Shown here: piece by piece, positions 11,508 through 23,800 of the stretch
Layout of the letters: every line of letters begins with the position of its first letter
How positions within the stretch are numbered: position 1 is the first letter of the stretch
DNA from: Amphimedon queenslandica
Taxonomy: Eukaryota > Porifera > Demospongiae > Haplosclerida > Niphatidae
Reading direction: 5' to 3'
DNA length: 64,000 nt
Assembly: GCF_000090795.2 (NCBI RefSeq)
Contig: NW_003546365.1
Location: 167,931 to 231,930, forward strand
The notes under the pieces: model-generated
Seen by the model: only the letters and a program-made list of their open reading frames with translations
Database searches by the model: none
What the model was told of the DNA's origin: nothing
Translations under genes and position numbers: made by a program

Positions 11508-14415
11508 ATGGCGACCTTAGTGAAGGCTCAGAGTAAGGCCATGACTAGCTCTACGGCTCCTGATATTGCTGCCATGACCTGGTTAGAAGCAGCAGAACAC
11601 ATCCTCAAACAGGAAGGACCAGAAATGCACATTAAGGACCTAACGGAGAGGGTTATGAACCTTGGAATGGTCAATTCTCATTGTAGGACGAGCTTAGAAA
11701 CTCTCCTCTACAGACAAGTAAATCACTATGTGTACCATTGTGTGTTATTATCTGCTGTTAACAGTCTCATAAACCTCATTCCAAATTTAAAAGAGTCATA
11801 GGGAGGATGGGCTGGTTTAAATTATCTAACAGTGTCATAGCTGAGAACAACCTTTCGCAATCATTGAACTGTTGCGATGAAGGTAACCCACACACACAAA
11901 CTGTGAAGTGAAAATTATAATGTTTCCAAAAAACTGTCAATTATAATATTCACTATATATTGATGTCCTTATACTAAGTAGAAAGTTTGAGCTGATTCCG
12001 ACTTCAAATTTTCAAGTTATGACCATTTTTTAAAATGGGCCAATTTCTGAAAAATACCCAAGGCTATAGCCCATGGTTTTTTCCAAAAAATGGCTCCGAA
12101 ATCACCCTCAATTTTTATTAAATTTTCTGATACATATTGATGTACTTATGCTATGTAGAAAGTTTGAGCTGATTCCGAGTTCAAATTTTCAAGTTACGGC
12201 CATTTTAAGAAAATGCCAAAATTCTGAAAAATACCCAAGGCTATAGCCCATGGTTTTTCCCAAAAAATGGCTCTGAAATCACCCCCAATTTTTATTATAT
12301 TTTTTGATACATATTGATGTACTAATGCTATGTAGAAAGTTTGAGCCAATTCCGACTTCAATTTTTTGAGTTATGGCCATCTGAAAAAATGAGCCAATTT
12401 TAAAAAATATATACCCTTACAATTGCAAAGTAAAAATGTAATGTGTAAAAGCAAGCTAATGTAAAAACTACCAATTTGATATTTCAAGAAATCCGCTCTA
12501 TGGAATATATTATATATAATTTTTGATTTATTTTAGAAGAAGAGGCAATGATGCCAAAGTCAGTGATAGTCCACAAGCGTAAGAGCAAAGTGATACGGAG
12601 AGAGGAGGAATACGGTGACTGTAATCGTGAGCCTGACTCCGATGAGTCTGACAGTTCTTATTCCAGCACCTCCGACGATGAGGATGACGATGATTGGTCG
12701 ATGAAGTATCGGCACATCAAAGGATTCGCTAAAAGGTTGATTATGGTACGTTGTGTGGTAGGTGTGGCTTATTTAGTAGGTGTGGTCTTTTCATAGACTA
12801 ACGTTTCATTAGCTAGCGAATTACAATCACTCGAAAACGAAATATCTAAAAGTCAACAAGAGAAGAAGTAAGTATTTAAAGGATTGGACTCTGTCATCAT
12901 TACTGTCTGCTAGGTATCTTTTGGAAAGACTCATTAATAAACAAAGTAATGCAAGAACAACAACAACAACAAACAAACAAGATCAGTCCAAACAAGCTAC
13001 TCCAGTTGGAGGAGGAGGAGGAGCTACTAGTGTTAAAGTACCCACCACACCTAGTAATAGTAATAGATTAAAGAGGCCACTTCCATCCTCACCACCTGTT
13101 TCTCATAAACCACACCCATTAACTACCCCGCCCACCAGATCTTCTGAACAGCGTCTGATATACAACGCTATATCGGAACCAAGGGACCTCTTCTCCACCA
13201 GTTCCAGCTCCAGTAATGAAGAGGAGGAAGCAGCTGCTGGTAAAAGAACAGGAAGAGCTTTAAAAGAAGGGACTACTAAACAGAACAAAGCAAGCAAGGA
13301 AGAATCAATAGGTTGTTATTATTATTGATTATTGATTATTATCAATTGATTATTATCAATTGATTATTATCAATTGATTATTATTGATTATTGATTATTA
13401 TCAAATTGATTATTATTATTGATTTATTATTATTATTATTAATTAGGTACAGGAGGTGGTGGGCGGAAGAAGAGGGTGAGACGGTTACAAGCAATCCCAT
13501 TGCATGAAGATGGTAATTAATTTTATTTATTTATTTTATTTATTTATTTATATAAAAGGGTCTCCTGTATTTCCAATCAAACTAGGTGGACTCCAAGTAC
13601 ATTCTCTTGGAAAGGTATTATGGGTGTGGCTAGTTATTATTATTAATTATTAATAGGTGGTATGGGATCGACCCTCCTTTCATAACGAGAGGTACATTTG
13701 GCCATTAGGTTTCAAGAGCACTAGAAGTTACCCAAGCATGACCAACCCTTCAAGAAGATGTCTCTATACCTGCCATATATTAGACGGAAAGGATGGGCCC
13801 ATTGTAAGCTCCACCCACTAATAAATTAATTAATAGTTGTTAATAGTTTGAAATGGTTTCTGAGGAAAGTCCAGACTCTCCGATTCGAGCTTCTTCTGCA
13901 ACCGCTTGTCACCACATAGTACTGAAAGCAATCAATGAAGCTCGGTATGTGTATGCATGTAGCATTATTTTGTTTATTTAATTTGTTTGTTTGTTGTTCT
14001 TTGAAGAGACAAGCAGGCCACAAATGCTGGCTCAGGTCCAGAATTCTTTGGCTTCTCCCATCCATCGATTCTTAATTTGATCCAGCTGCTCCCTGATGCT
14101 GATAAATGTACTAAGTACAAGCCGACCATATTCCAACAGCCCCTCACTCGTGGGAAGGCCCATCAGCCACTACCCACCTCAACCGATCATAAGAAACCTT
14201 TGCTCTCGTCGTCTGCAAAGAAAAAAGAGAAACCGATTCCAGATTCGTCCCTGGTAGGAGGAGCCCCTTTGACTGTTGGTGGGGGTACGAGTGATCCTAG
14301 CTTAGCCCCTGTCGTTAACCAGCTAATTAGTTATTTGTCGTCAGACAGTGACTCTAATAGCAACGAATACGAACATGAATTAGTTATTGATACTAGCAAT
14401 AGTAATCGGAATTAA
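11508..14415 (+). CDS. HARE-HTH / coiled-coil / FYRN-FYRC nuclear protein (TBRG1-like)
   Basis: Likely chromatin-associated protein. Exon 1 (11508-11717) encodes WLEAAEHILKQEGPEMHIKDL and CRTSLETLLYRQ, a HARE-HTH winged-helix as in ASXL proteins; GWFKLSNSVIAENN (about 11810-11881) would complete it. After an acidic Ser-rich stretch (12537-12745) comes KYRHIKGFAKRLIM then NVSLASELQSLENEISKSQQEKKYLLERL (12797 on), matching the TBRG1 coiled coil. Exons 13447-14065 encode RRLQAIPLHEDG, SPVFPIKLGGLQVHSLG, YIWPLGFKSTRSYPS, CLYTCHILDG and EFFGFSHPSILNLIQ, the FYRN and FYRC modules of TBRG1. Human TBRG1 has no HARE-HTH that I know of. The first intron is unclear: the exon at about 11804-11881 does not join exon 1 in phase by the obvious donor at 11718, though a donor near 11740 would fit. 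Its second intron carries the 177-bp satellite. Confidence 0.82.
11960..12400 (+). repeat. 177-bp satellite family, about 3 copies in the TBRG1-like intron
   Basis: Each unit carries GTAGAAAGTTTGAGC followed by TGATTCCGA or a close variant, then a 'TTCAAGTTA(C/T)GGCCATTTT' block, 'AGCCCATGGTTTTT' and 'ATGGCTC(C/T)GAAATCACC'. Same family as the array at 33725-34640. Confidence 0.9.
13318..13445 (+). repeat. TTATCAATTGAT-type microsatellite
   Basis: Alternating ATTATTGATT and TATCAATTGATTAT units fill the intron between two exons of the TBRG1-like gene, ending at the acceptor TTAG. Confidence 0.85.
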
Positions 14416-14494
14416 ATTAATAATTCATTGATTATTATTAATTATACAGCTCATTATTATTCATCATTATTAATTGGTATGTTTATTGGTCTAC

Positions 14495-14506
14495 TGCGCA
14501 TGCGCA
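14495..14506 (+). promoter_or_regulatory. NRF-1-type palindrome TGCGCATGCGCA
   Basis: A perfect GCGCATGCGC palindrome, the consensus for NRF-1 proteins, 222 bp upstream of the ETS-1-like start codon and 80 bp after the TBRG1-like stop. CG dinucleotides are rare nearby, which makes the site stand out. A non-coding first exon may follow (ending AATAC|GTGAGT near 14572). Function is inferred. Confidence 0.6.
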
Positions 14507-14727
14507 GTCCGCTCCCATCAAGACAGACCCTTGACACAGAAGGAGAGTTGGAGCTGTACCCTGAAGAGAATACGTGAGTTATTTTAGCTTTTCAAAGTCT
14601 CGATCTCTCATTCCTCTATGCACACATCGCCCTTTGTCTCTATTGTTCCCTACTCTACTAGGAGGAGGAGCGTGTCTCATCTTTTTGTGTCAAAGCGAGT
14701 TTCCTTTTGAATGAAATCACATACAAA

Positions 14728-17700
14728 ATGGTATGTAACCTAATACTAACACAATTATTGTTTATATTATAGTAATTGACCCTTTTTGTCTTATCCCACA
14801 GGACTTTAAACTAGGTCTTTACTCTCCAACACAATCTATAGATCAGTTGCAAAGGCCCGTCGATGAACGCATGCACATTAGACGTCCTTCGGATGAAAGC
14901 GAAAGAATACTACGCAAGATATCGGGTTAGTGGGTGTGGTTAATCTATCACTATAGTAACCGTGTTATAGGGGCAGGTATGGCGTCCCTAGACCCAGCAG
15001 TTAACATGAGTTCCCCTAGACATCTCTCCCTCCCATCTGATGCCAACAATAGTTATAATGAAGTGGGTGAGTTTGTTAAGAACGAACTTGGACTAGGAGA
15101 CACTGGTAGGATGATATCAACTGCTTTAAGTGATGGCTACCTCCCTGGGATTGGAATGGATGATGCTTCTAAAGTAATTCCGTGTACATGTACAGTGTAA
15201 CTTATTAAGGACCACACTACCTGTCCTTAATACAGAGGTGTCCTCATTTCAGAGGTACTTTTGTATAGCTTTGTTCCAATTGTGACATTACAAAATGTCC
15301 TCGTTATAAAAGTGTCCTTATCTCTGGGTGTGCTTACATTGAGAGGTTTCACTGTATGGCATAAATATTTAATCTTCTCATAACTTGATATTATTATTAT
15401 TAATCATGTTTTTTTTATTATTTTACTAGTTAAGCCCTCAAGGTATTGCAGGCATGGATCAATCTCCACAGTTTGACGGACGTGTCTTTACGCCTGAGGA
15501 CCAGCTGTTCCCACCTCTGACCTCAAACGACCGTCATCCATCAGCTCCACTACTCCACACAATGCTTACCAGTGGAGTCATGGGTAATGCTCAACAACAG
15601 CAGCAGCAGCAACACGTTCAACAGCAACAGATTCATTTGCCTGATACCAAAGACAACATGTTATTAATTTCTCCTAATGATATCGATTCGATGACCAGCC
15701 AGAGAAGCCGTAGTTGGTCTATGCCAATCAACGCTAACAGACCTCCACTCCCGCCCCAGATCTCTATCTCAAGCCCTGATGAGACTCAGGACTACTTCTG
15801 TAAGGGTGTGTGTTTATGTTTATATTTATATTCTTGTTTGTTTAACCTGTATTTTTGTACATTTAATCATTCTGTGTTATTGTCTGATACCTTCCCACTC
15901 ATTGGGGCATACAGGAAACTGTGGTGATACCTGTTTCCTTTATTTTAATATATAAATAATCATGTTTTATTTTATTTCCTGCCCACACATATACACATAC
16001 ATGTATATATATATATATATTTGGAGTAGGCCTTTAGTGTACATGTATATACACATTACATACACAAACAAAACACTCTACAGACTTGTAAGTGTACTCT
16101 GTGCCCTTCTGTTGTGTGTTGGTTGATGTCTCACAATTCATCCTGCTTCATAATTTAATTTGTTTTATTTGATTTAGTGCCATTTGACAGGCCAGTTAGC
16201 ATTGGTGAGGCTAGCTCTTCTCACGAGTATTTCAACACTTTTGGTGATGCCGCGAGGATTCAGCAACACTTTGACGACACTGTACAAAAGTTTTTTCAAG
16301 AAACACATCTTCCATCAGGTAACTGCAGCAAGACCATGAAGCAACAGCATCACGTGTAAATTGAATGTTCCTTTCCTGTAGATCCAACTCAGTGGAATGA
16401 GTCCAATGTATTTACTTTCTCTCAATGGACCTCGGCCGAGTTTCAGCTCCCAATCAACTTGCAGCTGTTCCAGGGGATCAACGGGCTCCAGCTCTGCTCT
16501 TTCACTCAGCAGCAGTTTCACGGACTGGCTAAGGAAAGTGGACACACTCTATTCACTTTTCTGGAGAAAATCAAAGCCTCCGCTACTTGTAAGCCATTAC
16601 TATTGATCATTAATCACTGTACACCCCCTCCCTCAATTTATACATGTACATGTACATGTCTTTTTGGTTCTTTCCCCTTTCCCTCCCTCTTAAATTCATT
16701 CTACATATCTTCTCTCTCCCCCTCTTTCTCTTCCTCTCTTCCTCCTCCCTCTCTCCCTCCCTCCCCCCTCTCTCTCTCTCTCTCCAGTCCCTAGTTTTGG
16801 TGGCTATCCCTTGCCTGGTAGTGATATGTTTCCAGACCCTGGCTATTATGTTGGTGTTAATAGTAATAATACCAATATGTCTTCTGAATTCTCCACAACA
16901 TCACCGCTAACAAGTAAGTCGTGTTTACAAACACTATTGATATCACTCTGATCTCTCTCTCTCTTTGTATTTCTAGGTCCTCCTTCTATCTCCATTTCTT
17001 CTGATTTTAAGCCCAACAGGCACTCCGAGGATTTATTTGGTTTATCTAGTTTTGGTTCCAATGGGAGTGGTCATCTCCGCCCACCACCTCCCCCATACCA
17101 GCGTCCAGGTAGCCCCAGTGGTTCCGATATATCCACTCCATACAGTAGTCCAGTTCCTTCTCCTGTAGCATCTCCAGGTCCTTCTCCTATCCATTCTCCT
17201 ATATCTTACTCACCTAATCCATCACCTTCTGCTTCTCCTATACCAAACAGAGCTAATACTGGTGAGAATAAAGAAAAGTCATTGATGTTCATGTAGCTAT
17301 TGTGTGACATTATATGTGTGATGTTATTTTTATGAATAAAAGAACATTATCTATTGTTTTATGTTTTAAAGCTGCTTGATTCTTGTTACTAAATACTAAT
17401 CTCTCTCTTTCTCTCTCTCATATGTTATAGGTACTGGTCCTATACAATTGTGGCAGTTCCTTTTAGAGCTGCTCACTGACAGAGACTGTCAAAACTGCAT
17501 TGCATGGACGGGAAGAGAGTGGGAATTTAAGCTGATAGACCCGGAGGAGGTGGCCAGGCGCTGGGGTTCAAGAAAGAACAAGCCGAAGATGAATTATGAA
17601 AAGCTAAGCCGCGGCCTGCGATACTATTACGATAAGAATATCATCCACAAGGTCCCGGGGAAGAGATACGTCTATCGGTTTGTGTGTGATTTAGAATCTA

Positions 17701-17984
17701 TGCTTGGAATGTCCTTCATAGAGCTTCAGCAGCAGCTCAAAGGAGATTGCGTTGAAGGATCGAAGCCAATCAAAATAGAGCGACAGAGGTCTTGCCCCCA
17801 GGCCATCCCTCCCCCTCAGTTGTCTCACGGGATGGGGATGTTCCCCGGGGGAGGGGCTAGTGGTGTCCATTACATGCCGCAGGACGTTAACATGCAGGGC
17901 TTACATATAAATAGTCCAGGACATTCTCCTTATGCTGTGTCACCTTTATCTACTTCACCAGTCATGAGGGGCTACATGCAATAA
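14728..17984 (+). CDS. ETS-family transcription factor with PNT (Pointed) domain
   Basis: DNA-binding regulator of the ETS1/2-like type. Nine exons (ATG alone at 14728-14730; 14802-14925, 14971-15173, 15430-15805, 16178-16318, 16382-16588, 16788-16913, 16977-17261, 17431-17984) sum to 673 codons in frame. The SAM/Pointed domain is exon 16382-16588 ([16 protein letters not shown] ... [20 protein letters not shown]). A Ser/Pro-rich linker follows, then the ETS domain from [20 protein letters not shown] through [31 protein letters not shown] and [17 protein letters not shown], with both recognition-helix arginines of SRGLRYYY. Sequence is closest by eye to ETS1/2. A poly-Gln tract lies at about 15592-15630. 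The start codon sits alone at the end of its exon, so it is easy to miss. Paired with a second ETS gene 530 bp downstream. Confidence 0.93.
15195..15360. mobile_element. Short TIR element in the PNT-ETS intron
   Basis: Starts TACAGTGTAACTTATTAAGG and ends with AGAGGTTTCACTGTAT, whose reverse complement is ATACAGTGAAACCTCT; the shared TACAGTG.AAC terminus marks a TIR, and GAGGTGTCCTCATTTCAGAG and AAGTGTCCTTATCTCTGGG are internal repeats of the same word. About 160 bp, TA-flanked, pogo/Tigger-like MITE by terminus. Confidence 0.6.
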
Positions 17985-18228
17985 AAATTGTTATTTTTTG
18001 TTATTTAATTATTATTATTATTATTATTGATGCAATGTTGTAATTTCTTTCCCTCTTTTTTTTCATTCAGTAACTGCAGCAACTCAATCATAAAATGCAT
18101 TTCTTTTTTCATCTAATGTAATGTTAATTATTATTATTATTATTATTACTATTACTTTTTCAGGAATTATTTTTATTATTAAAATTAAGCACCCCCTAGT
18201 TAATTAAAATTTGTTAATAACCAGTAGA
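17985..18228. other. 3' side of the PNT-ETS gene
   Basis: ATT/TTA tracts and T-rich DNA (17990-18200). No gene, presumably 3' UTR and spacer. Confidence 0.6.
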
Positions 18229-18293
18229 TCACGTGACTTATGTGTGCCTAAACGGAAGTAATCTTCTCCGCAACTTTGTCCCTTAGGGCGGAA
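18229..18293 (+). promoter_or_regulatory. Candidate promoter of the second ETS gene: E-box plus two CGGAAGT sites
   Basis: TCACGTGA-type E-box at 18229-18236, then CGGAAGT at 18251-18257 and again at 18287-18293, both on the plus strand 36 bp apart. CGGAAGT is the core ETS site, so the gene may be controlled by ETS factors, including its neighbour. About 225-290 bp upstream of the start codon; a 5'-UTR intron between may occur near 18370-18430. Confidence 0.5.
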
Positions 18294-18516
18294 GTCTTCT
18301 CTTTTCCTTCTTTCTCTCCTTATTTCTTCTCTAGAAAATCCTTTTTCCTCTCGTTATTTCGTCAAGTAATGAGCATTTTATATCTATTGACTTTTTTAAA
18401 ATCTCATTTGGTTCTTTTTCAATCATTTTAGGCCAAGTCCCGCCATATTCCTTTGCCTACCCCTAACTTCATCCATTCCGAGTCTTATCTAATCCCTCTC
18501 CCCTCGCCTGAGGATA

Positions 18517-20524
18517 ATGTCTAAAGAAGGAGAAGAAATGGAGGCCAGTGAATCACAGGAGACAGCTTCTCCTCCTACTACTACTCATTCGCCGCTGCGG
18601 CCGGTAGGGGCAGGTAGGCCCTAACGCATATCCTCTTCCTCGTTAGAGGGAAGACGACAAAATTTCACAATCTCTTTCTTCTGTTCTTCCTTCTCTCTCC
18701 CCGTATTGTGTATATACACATTCTCCCGTTGTCTCTCCCTCCATCTTTTTATTTAAATACAATATTAACTGTCTCTACACTATACCCTTTCTTCCTCTCT
18801 GTCTATAACATATTTCACTTTCTCTCTCTCTCTCCTTGTTTAGAGTCAACTGTAACTCCACAAGTCACAAAGTCCTCGCTCTTATCTCCTCCTGTCTCTC
18901 TCTCGTCAGACGCTACCAAATCTCCCATTCTCTCTCCTCCTCTATCCTCTGAGATTCTTTCATCACTGATCGCTGCTACAACATCAGATAAACAAGACGA
19001 AGTTACAGTCTCTTCTCTTATAGCAGCTGCCACTGGCGTTCCTCCAATTGAAAATCCTTCAGCAGCTGCTTCCGCCAACAATGGAACCAGCACAGCAGCT
19101 TCTACTACTACTACTACACCTTCAAAGTAAGCACAATATTTGTAATTTTTTAAATTACGTATTTTTCCTTATTATGTACATGTAGATTTTTAAAGGGTAA
19201 AAAAAATTTTGACAGATTGCTAAATTTTGTAATTGGTGGGTTTATTGTAGCCATGTTCCCATTAAAATGGCTGGTTTTATTATGACAACTCCAAATTTGT
19301 CAAATTATCCCCTCCAAAATTACCCAAAACTTCATTATTATTGTAAATGTAATTTCGTTGATGTTATTCTTTCAATATAACTAATAATGATTATATATTA
19401 ATTGTTAGGTCAGCTCCATCCATCACTCCGCTGACAGCAGCTGGTATTACTGGAGGTGTTGGAGGGAATGGTCTCCTACCATGCCTTGTCTGTTACCCAG
19501 GAGGGAATAATTATTCCCTGGTTTGGCTCCCTTATGATTCTACAGCTGCTGCCACAAACACTTCCATAGCATCAACTCAGCCATCAGTCCCATCACTTCC
19601 TACCACTAGTACCAGTAACGCTACTCAGTCTTCAACTGTTGCTGCCACGCCCACAAGTGTTTCCATGGTAACATCTCCTCCTGCTCTTTCTCCTCCTCAC
19701 ACCACCTCAGGTGACATCAGTCCGGCCGTTACTCCTAACAACCCGCTGTTGCCTAGCAACCTGTCGGCGGCCATTACTCAGAGTTATCTCCAACTGTTAC
19801 AGCTCCAGCAACTTCAGCAGCAGCAACAGCAACAAGCCAGCAGCACTAATGCAGCAACTGCCTCAGCTTCTATACCTTTTGTATCACCACACTCTTCATT
19901 CATGAGCTCAAGCAATGACATATTGACGCAGTCCATTTCTTCTAATAACACACAAGTTACCCAGTCTCACAACTCAGGTTAATTAAGATTTAAATTAATT
20001 AAGATCAAAATAATTATCTTTTCTTTTATCTGCTATCCCTCCCTCTCTCCCTCTCTCTCTCTCTCTCTTGAGTCTTCAAAACATTATTATGCTGATAATT
20101 TTTATTAATTTTTTTAGGTCCTCCTCAAGTTGAATTCAATACAGGTTCTCAGATCCAGTTGTGGCAGTTTCTCCTTGAGCTCCTGACGGACCGTGAGAGC
20201 CAGTCCTGTATCAAGTGGACCTACAAACAGGACTGGGAGTTTAAAATTGTTGACCCCCCTGAGGTCGCAAGACGCTGGGGGGAGAGAAAAAACAAGCCCA
20301 CAATGAATTACGAGAAGCTAAGCAGAGGTCTTCGGTATTATTACGATAAAAATATAATAAAGAAGGTTCATAATCAGAGATATGTTTATTTGTTTGTGTG
20401 TGATTTGGAATCTCTGCTTGGCCTTTCTTTCACTGAGTTGCAGAAAGCTCTTACAGCAAGTGGGGAGCAGGGTACGGCGATTACGATTGAGAAGAAGTTA
20501 AACACAACAAAGAAGAGTAATTAA
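18517..20524 (+). CDS. ETS-family transcription factor, no PNT domain
   Basis: Four exons (18517-18613, 18844-19126, 19409-19977, 20118-20524) sum to 452 codons in frame. The long N-terminal part is Ser/Thr/Pro/Ala-rich with a Gln tract ([13 protein letters not shown] around 19795-19835), typical of an activation region; no Pointed domain is seen. The C-terminal ETS domain reads [78 protein letters not shown]. The recognition helix with SRGLRYYY is intact. It shares [23 protein letters not shown] and VCDLES with the upstream gene but differs elsewhere, so the pair is an old rather than recent tandem duplicate, or the PNT half was lost. Confidence 0.93.
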
Positions 20525-20822
20525 TAGTTTGGCTGGAAGAGAGAGAGAGAGAGGGACAGAAAGAAATAAACACGTTCATTAATTTATTATTACATTAATA
20601 ATATCATTCATTTTCATCGACTTTTTCTTTAGAAACACAGTCAGTTATATTATTAATACTTTTCCTTTTTGTCAATTGATAAGAATTTTTTGTCATTTTC
20701 CACTTTTAAAATTTAATACATAAGTCCTTATGGTGCTGCAATGGGGCTACATTAATTATAGTCACATATGACGTAATAAGTGGCCTTGTTGCTCTTTAAT
20801 TAGAAATATAAAAGTCTGATAG
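20525..20822. other. Spacer between the second ETS gene and TOMM70
   Basis: A GAGAGAGAGAG run follows the ETS stop; AT-rich DNA then leads to the E-boxes at 20823. AATAAA occurs at 20564-20569 as a possible polyadenylation signal. Confidence 0.5.
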
Positions 20823-20842
20823 TCACGTGATCACCCACGTGG
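20823..20842 (+). promoter_or_regulatory. Two E-boxes upstream of TOMM70
   Basis: TCACGTGA (20823-20830) and CCACGTGG (20835-20842) lie 18-37 bp before the TOMM70 start codon. Both are perfect CACGTG palindromes, bHLH-zip type sites. Being so near the ATG they may sit in the 5' UTR or core promoter. Confidence 0.5.
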
Positions 20843-20859
20843 TGTGCATTGATTGCAGC

Positions 20860-23800
20860 ATGTCTTCATCAACGGGTTCTTCTGGTGGTGAAGGAGGAGG
20901 ATTAGCAAGATGGCAGGTGGTGGTAGCTGCTGTGGGAGTTAGTGTAGCTGTTGCTGGTACAGTGGGGGCCGTGTATTGGCTCTGCTCCAAAGGAGGGAGT
21001 AAGAAAGGCTCGAAACCTGAAGCTGATAGTAGAGTGAACTCGTTAACCAGTGAGACTGGATCAACTGGTCATAATGAAGATAGAGAACCAGTGAGTATAA
21101 TAATAATATGATGATAATAATATTAACATGAATGATTATATAATTACATGTAATTGGGAGGGGCTAGTTATTTTATTAATTAATGTTTGGAGATTGTTCT
21201 TAATTATTTTGATGTTTTTATTCTATCTTAGTCTGCCTTAGAGAGAGCAAGAGAGGCTAAGTCTCGTGGTAATGCATTATTCAAACAGAAGCAGCTGGAG
21301 GAGGCACTCAAGTGCTACAAGGAAGCAATAGAGATTTGTCCTCCTGAAGAAACTGATGACATTGCAACCTTTCATCACAACATTGCAGCTGTGTATGACA
21401 AAATGGTCGGTTATATAAATGATATATATTTTATTAGTTTTAAAATTTTTATCATAGGTTGTTGATTGTACTGATAATGATGAAAAAGTACAGTATATCT
21501 TGCATTATTCTGTTTATTTATTTATTTGTTATTAATTTATTATTTGCTTGTGTTGTTGTACATGTACTTATTTTGACTTGTTTTTAGGTGATACTCTGGG
21601 AAGGTATCAGAGGTCATTGCACTGAAGCAATTAAACTAAAACCGAAATATATAAAAGCTATTTTTAGAAGATTTCATGCAAATCGTGCACTGAATAACAA
21701 AAGAGAAGCTTTATTAGGTACAATAATCTTAATTATTATTTTTTATTTTTATATGTTTGTTTGTTTGTTTGTTTGTTGTTTAGATGTTACAAGATTGATG
21801 ATCCTAGATGAAGACAGTATGAAAACGTTAGCCGAGTTAGCACAATCGTTATTCAAAGACGTTTCCAAAGAATTGGCTGAAGAGAACTTCCCAGTAAATA
21901 ACATCATAATATTATAGTATCAATCATATAATTATTATTTATTTAGAAATTAGGAGCTCTTGAGCCACCTACTCAACTGGTCAGGACATACTTCAACTCG
22001 TTTCTTTGGAAAGGTTTGTGTGTTGCTATGGTTACTTGTTGCTATGGCGTTTCTAGATGACATATCTCGAAGCCGTCTGAAAGAATTATGGGATGGAGCA
22101 GGAGGGGATGTGGATCGTTTTGACGATGAAGCGTTCGTCAAGGCAGCTGGGCAGTTCCTTTCCGGACAGTACAGTGGTATCATTGACGTATTGACTCAAG
22201 CTGTGAATGAAGGTTTAGTAACAATTAATTAATAACTTTTAATTATTAGTTAATTTATTAATTAGGTCACGAAGTGTTTAAATCTCGTTCCCTATTGTTG
22301 CGAGGGACCTTACTGAGTCTCTGGAGACGTGAAACTGATGCCATGAATGACCTTAGATCCGTCCTATCACTGCCTGACGTGCCTTCTGAAGTAAGTCATG
22401 TATACTCTATTTCTATTTAATGCCCATCGTCATAGTTACTAGCTGATGCCCATATAAAGATAGCTGCTATATATGCTGGCCTGTCTCAAGTTAAGGAATG
22501 TTATGAGGAGTTTGACAAAGCCTTAAACGAGAAACCTGATCACGTTGATGTGTTTATGCAGCGAGCTAGAGTATGTTTTTATTAATTGGTAATTTGGTAT
22601 TTTAATTATTGTTTTTTTTTTAGGTTGCCATGGAATCAGATGATCCTAGTGTTGTTCTAAAAGGAGTCGATGACTTAGAAATTGTTTTAAAATTATCTCC
22701 TACTTCATCCATAGCGCTATACTGCATGGGGTGGGTGTGGCTAATATCAATAATGAATTAATAATTATTTTATTGGTTCATTCTCAGGTCAATGTATCAC
22801 AGAGCTGGTCTTCTGTCAAGGTCTATACATTTCTTTGAAGGCGCTAGATCAAAGTTTGAACAAGCATACAAATCAGCTCCTGGTCTTGCCGAGGGACTTT
22901 TACTATATGCACTGGTAAGAGTCATCAGAAAATAATATAATAAAGTTGAGAGTGATTTTGGAGCCCATTTTTTGATTAAAGCATGGGTACAGGGTATAAG
23001 GTACAGAAATTTTTTAAATGGCCATAACTCAAAGATTTTAGCTCGGAATCAATTCAAACTTTCTACACAGCATAAGAACATCAATATGTATCAAAAAATG
23101 TAATGAAAATTGGGGGTGATTTTGGAGCCATTTTTTGGAAAAAACCATGGGCTATAGTACAGGGAAATTTTCAGAAATTTGGCTCATTTTAAAAATGACG
23201 ATAACTCGAAAAATCTAAGTCGGAATAGTCTCAAACTTTCTACACAGTATAAGGACATCAATATGTATCAAAAAATGTAATAAAAATTGGGGGTGATTTC
23301 GGAGCCATTTTTCAGAAAAAAGCATAGTACAGGGTACAATGTATGTATAGCAAAGAGCTGAGCAGCGCTATTATTATTAATTAATTAATAGTTTCTACAA
23401 GATGTTGAGGAGGTACAATTGTCTGAGGAGATATTGCACAAAGCAATAGAACTGGAGCCTGACAATGCTTCAGCCCATTTCACCATCAGCATCTTGTACC
23501 TGCTGGCTCACAGGGACATGGATAAAGCCATCAACAGCCTAAGAACAGCAATTGAGATGGACTCCTCCTGCATACAGGCTTATGAAACACTGGCGTCACT
23601 GGAAATGCAAAAGTATGTAGTAATAATACTAACAGTAAATCCAATAGTGATTATCCTTGTGTTATAATCTTAGAGGCAATAAAGAGAAGGCTCTGGAGCT
23701 GTATGATGCAGCTGTTAAAAACTCAAGATCAATTTTAGAAATGCAGCAAGGATACTTAGCAAGAGAAGTATTCACAACACAAGTAATTTCTTTTAGTATA

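Noticed and set aside
16459-16910. ORFs with Leu/Ser/Pro-rich tails near 16640-16790
   Set aside because: They run from a true exon into a pyrimidine-rich intron. The tail is the intron's CT tract.
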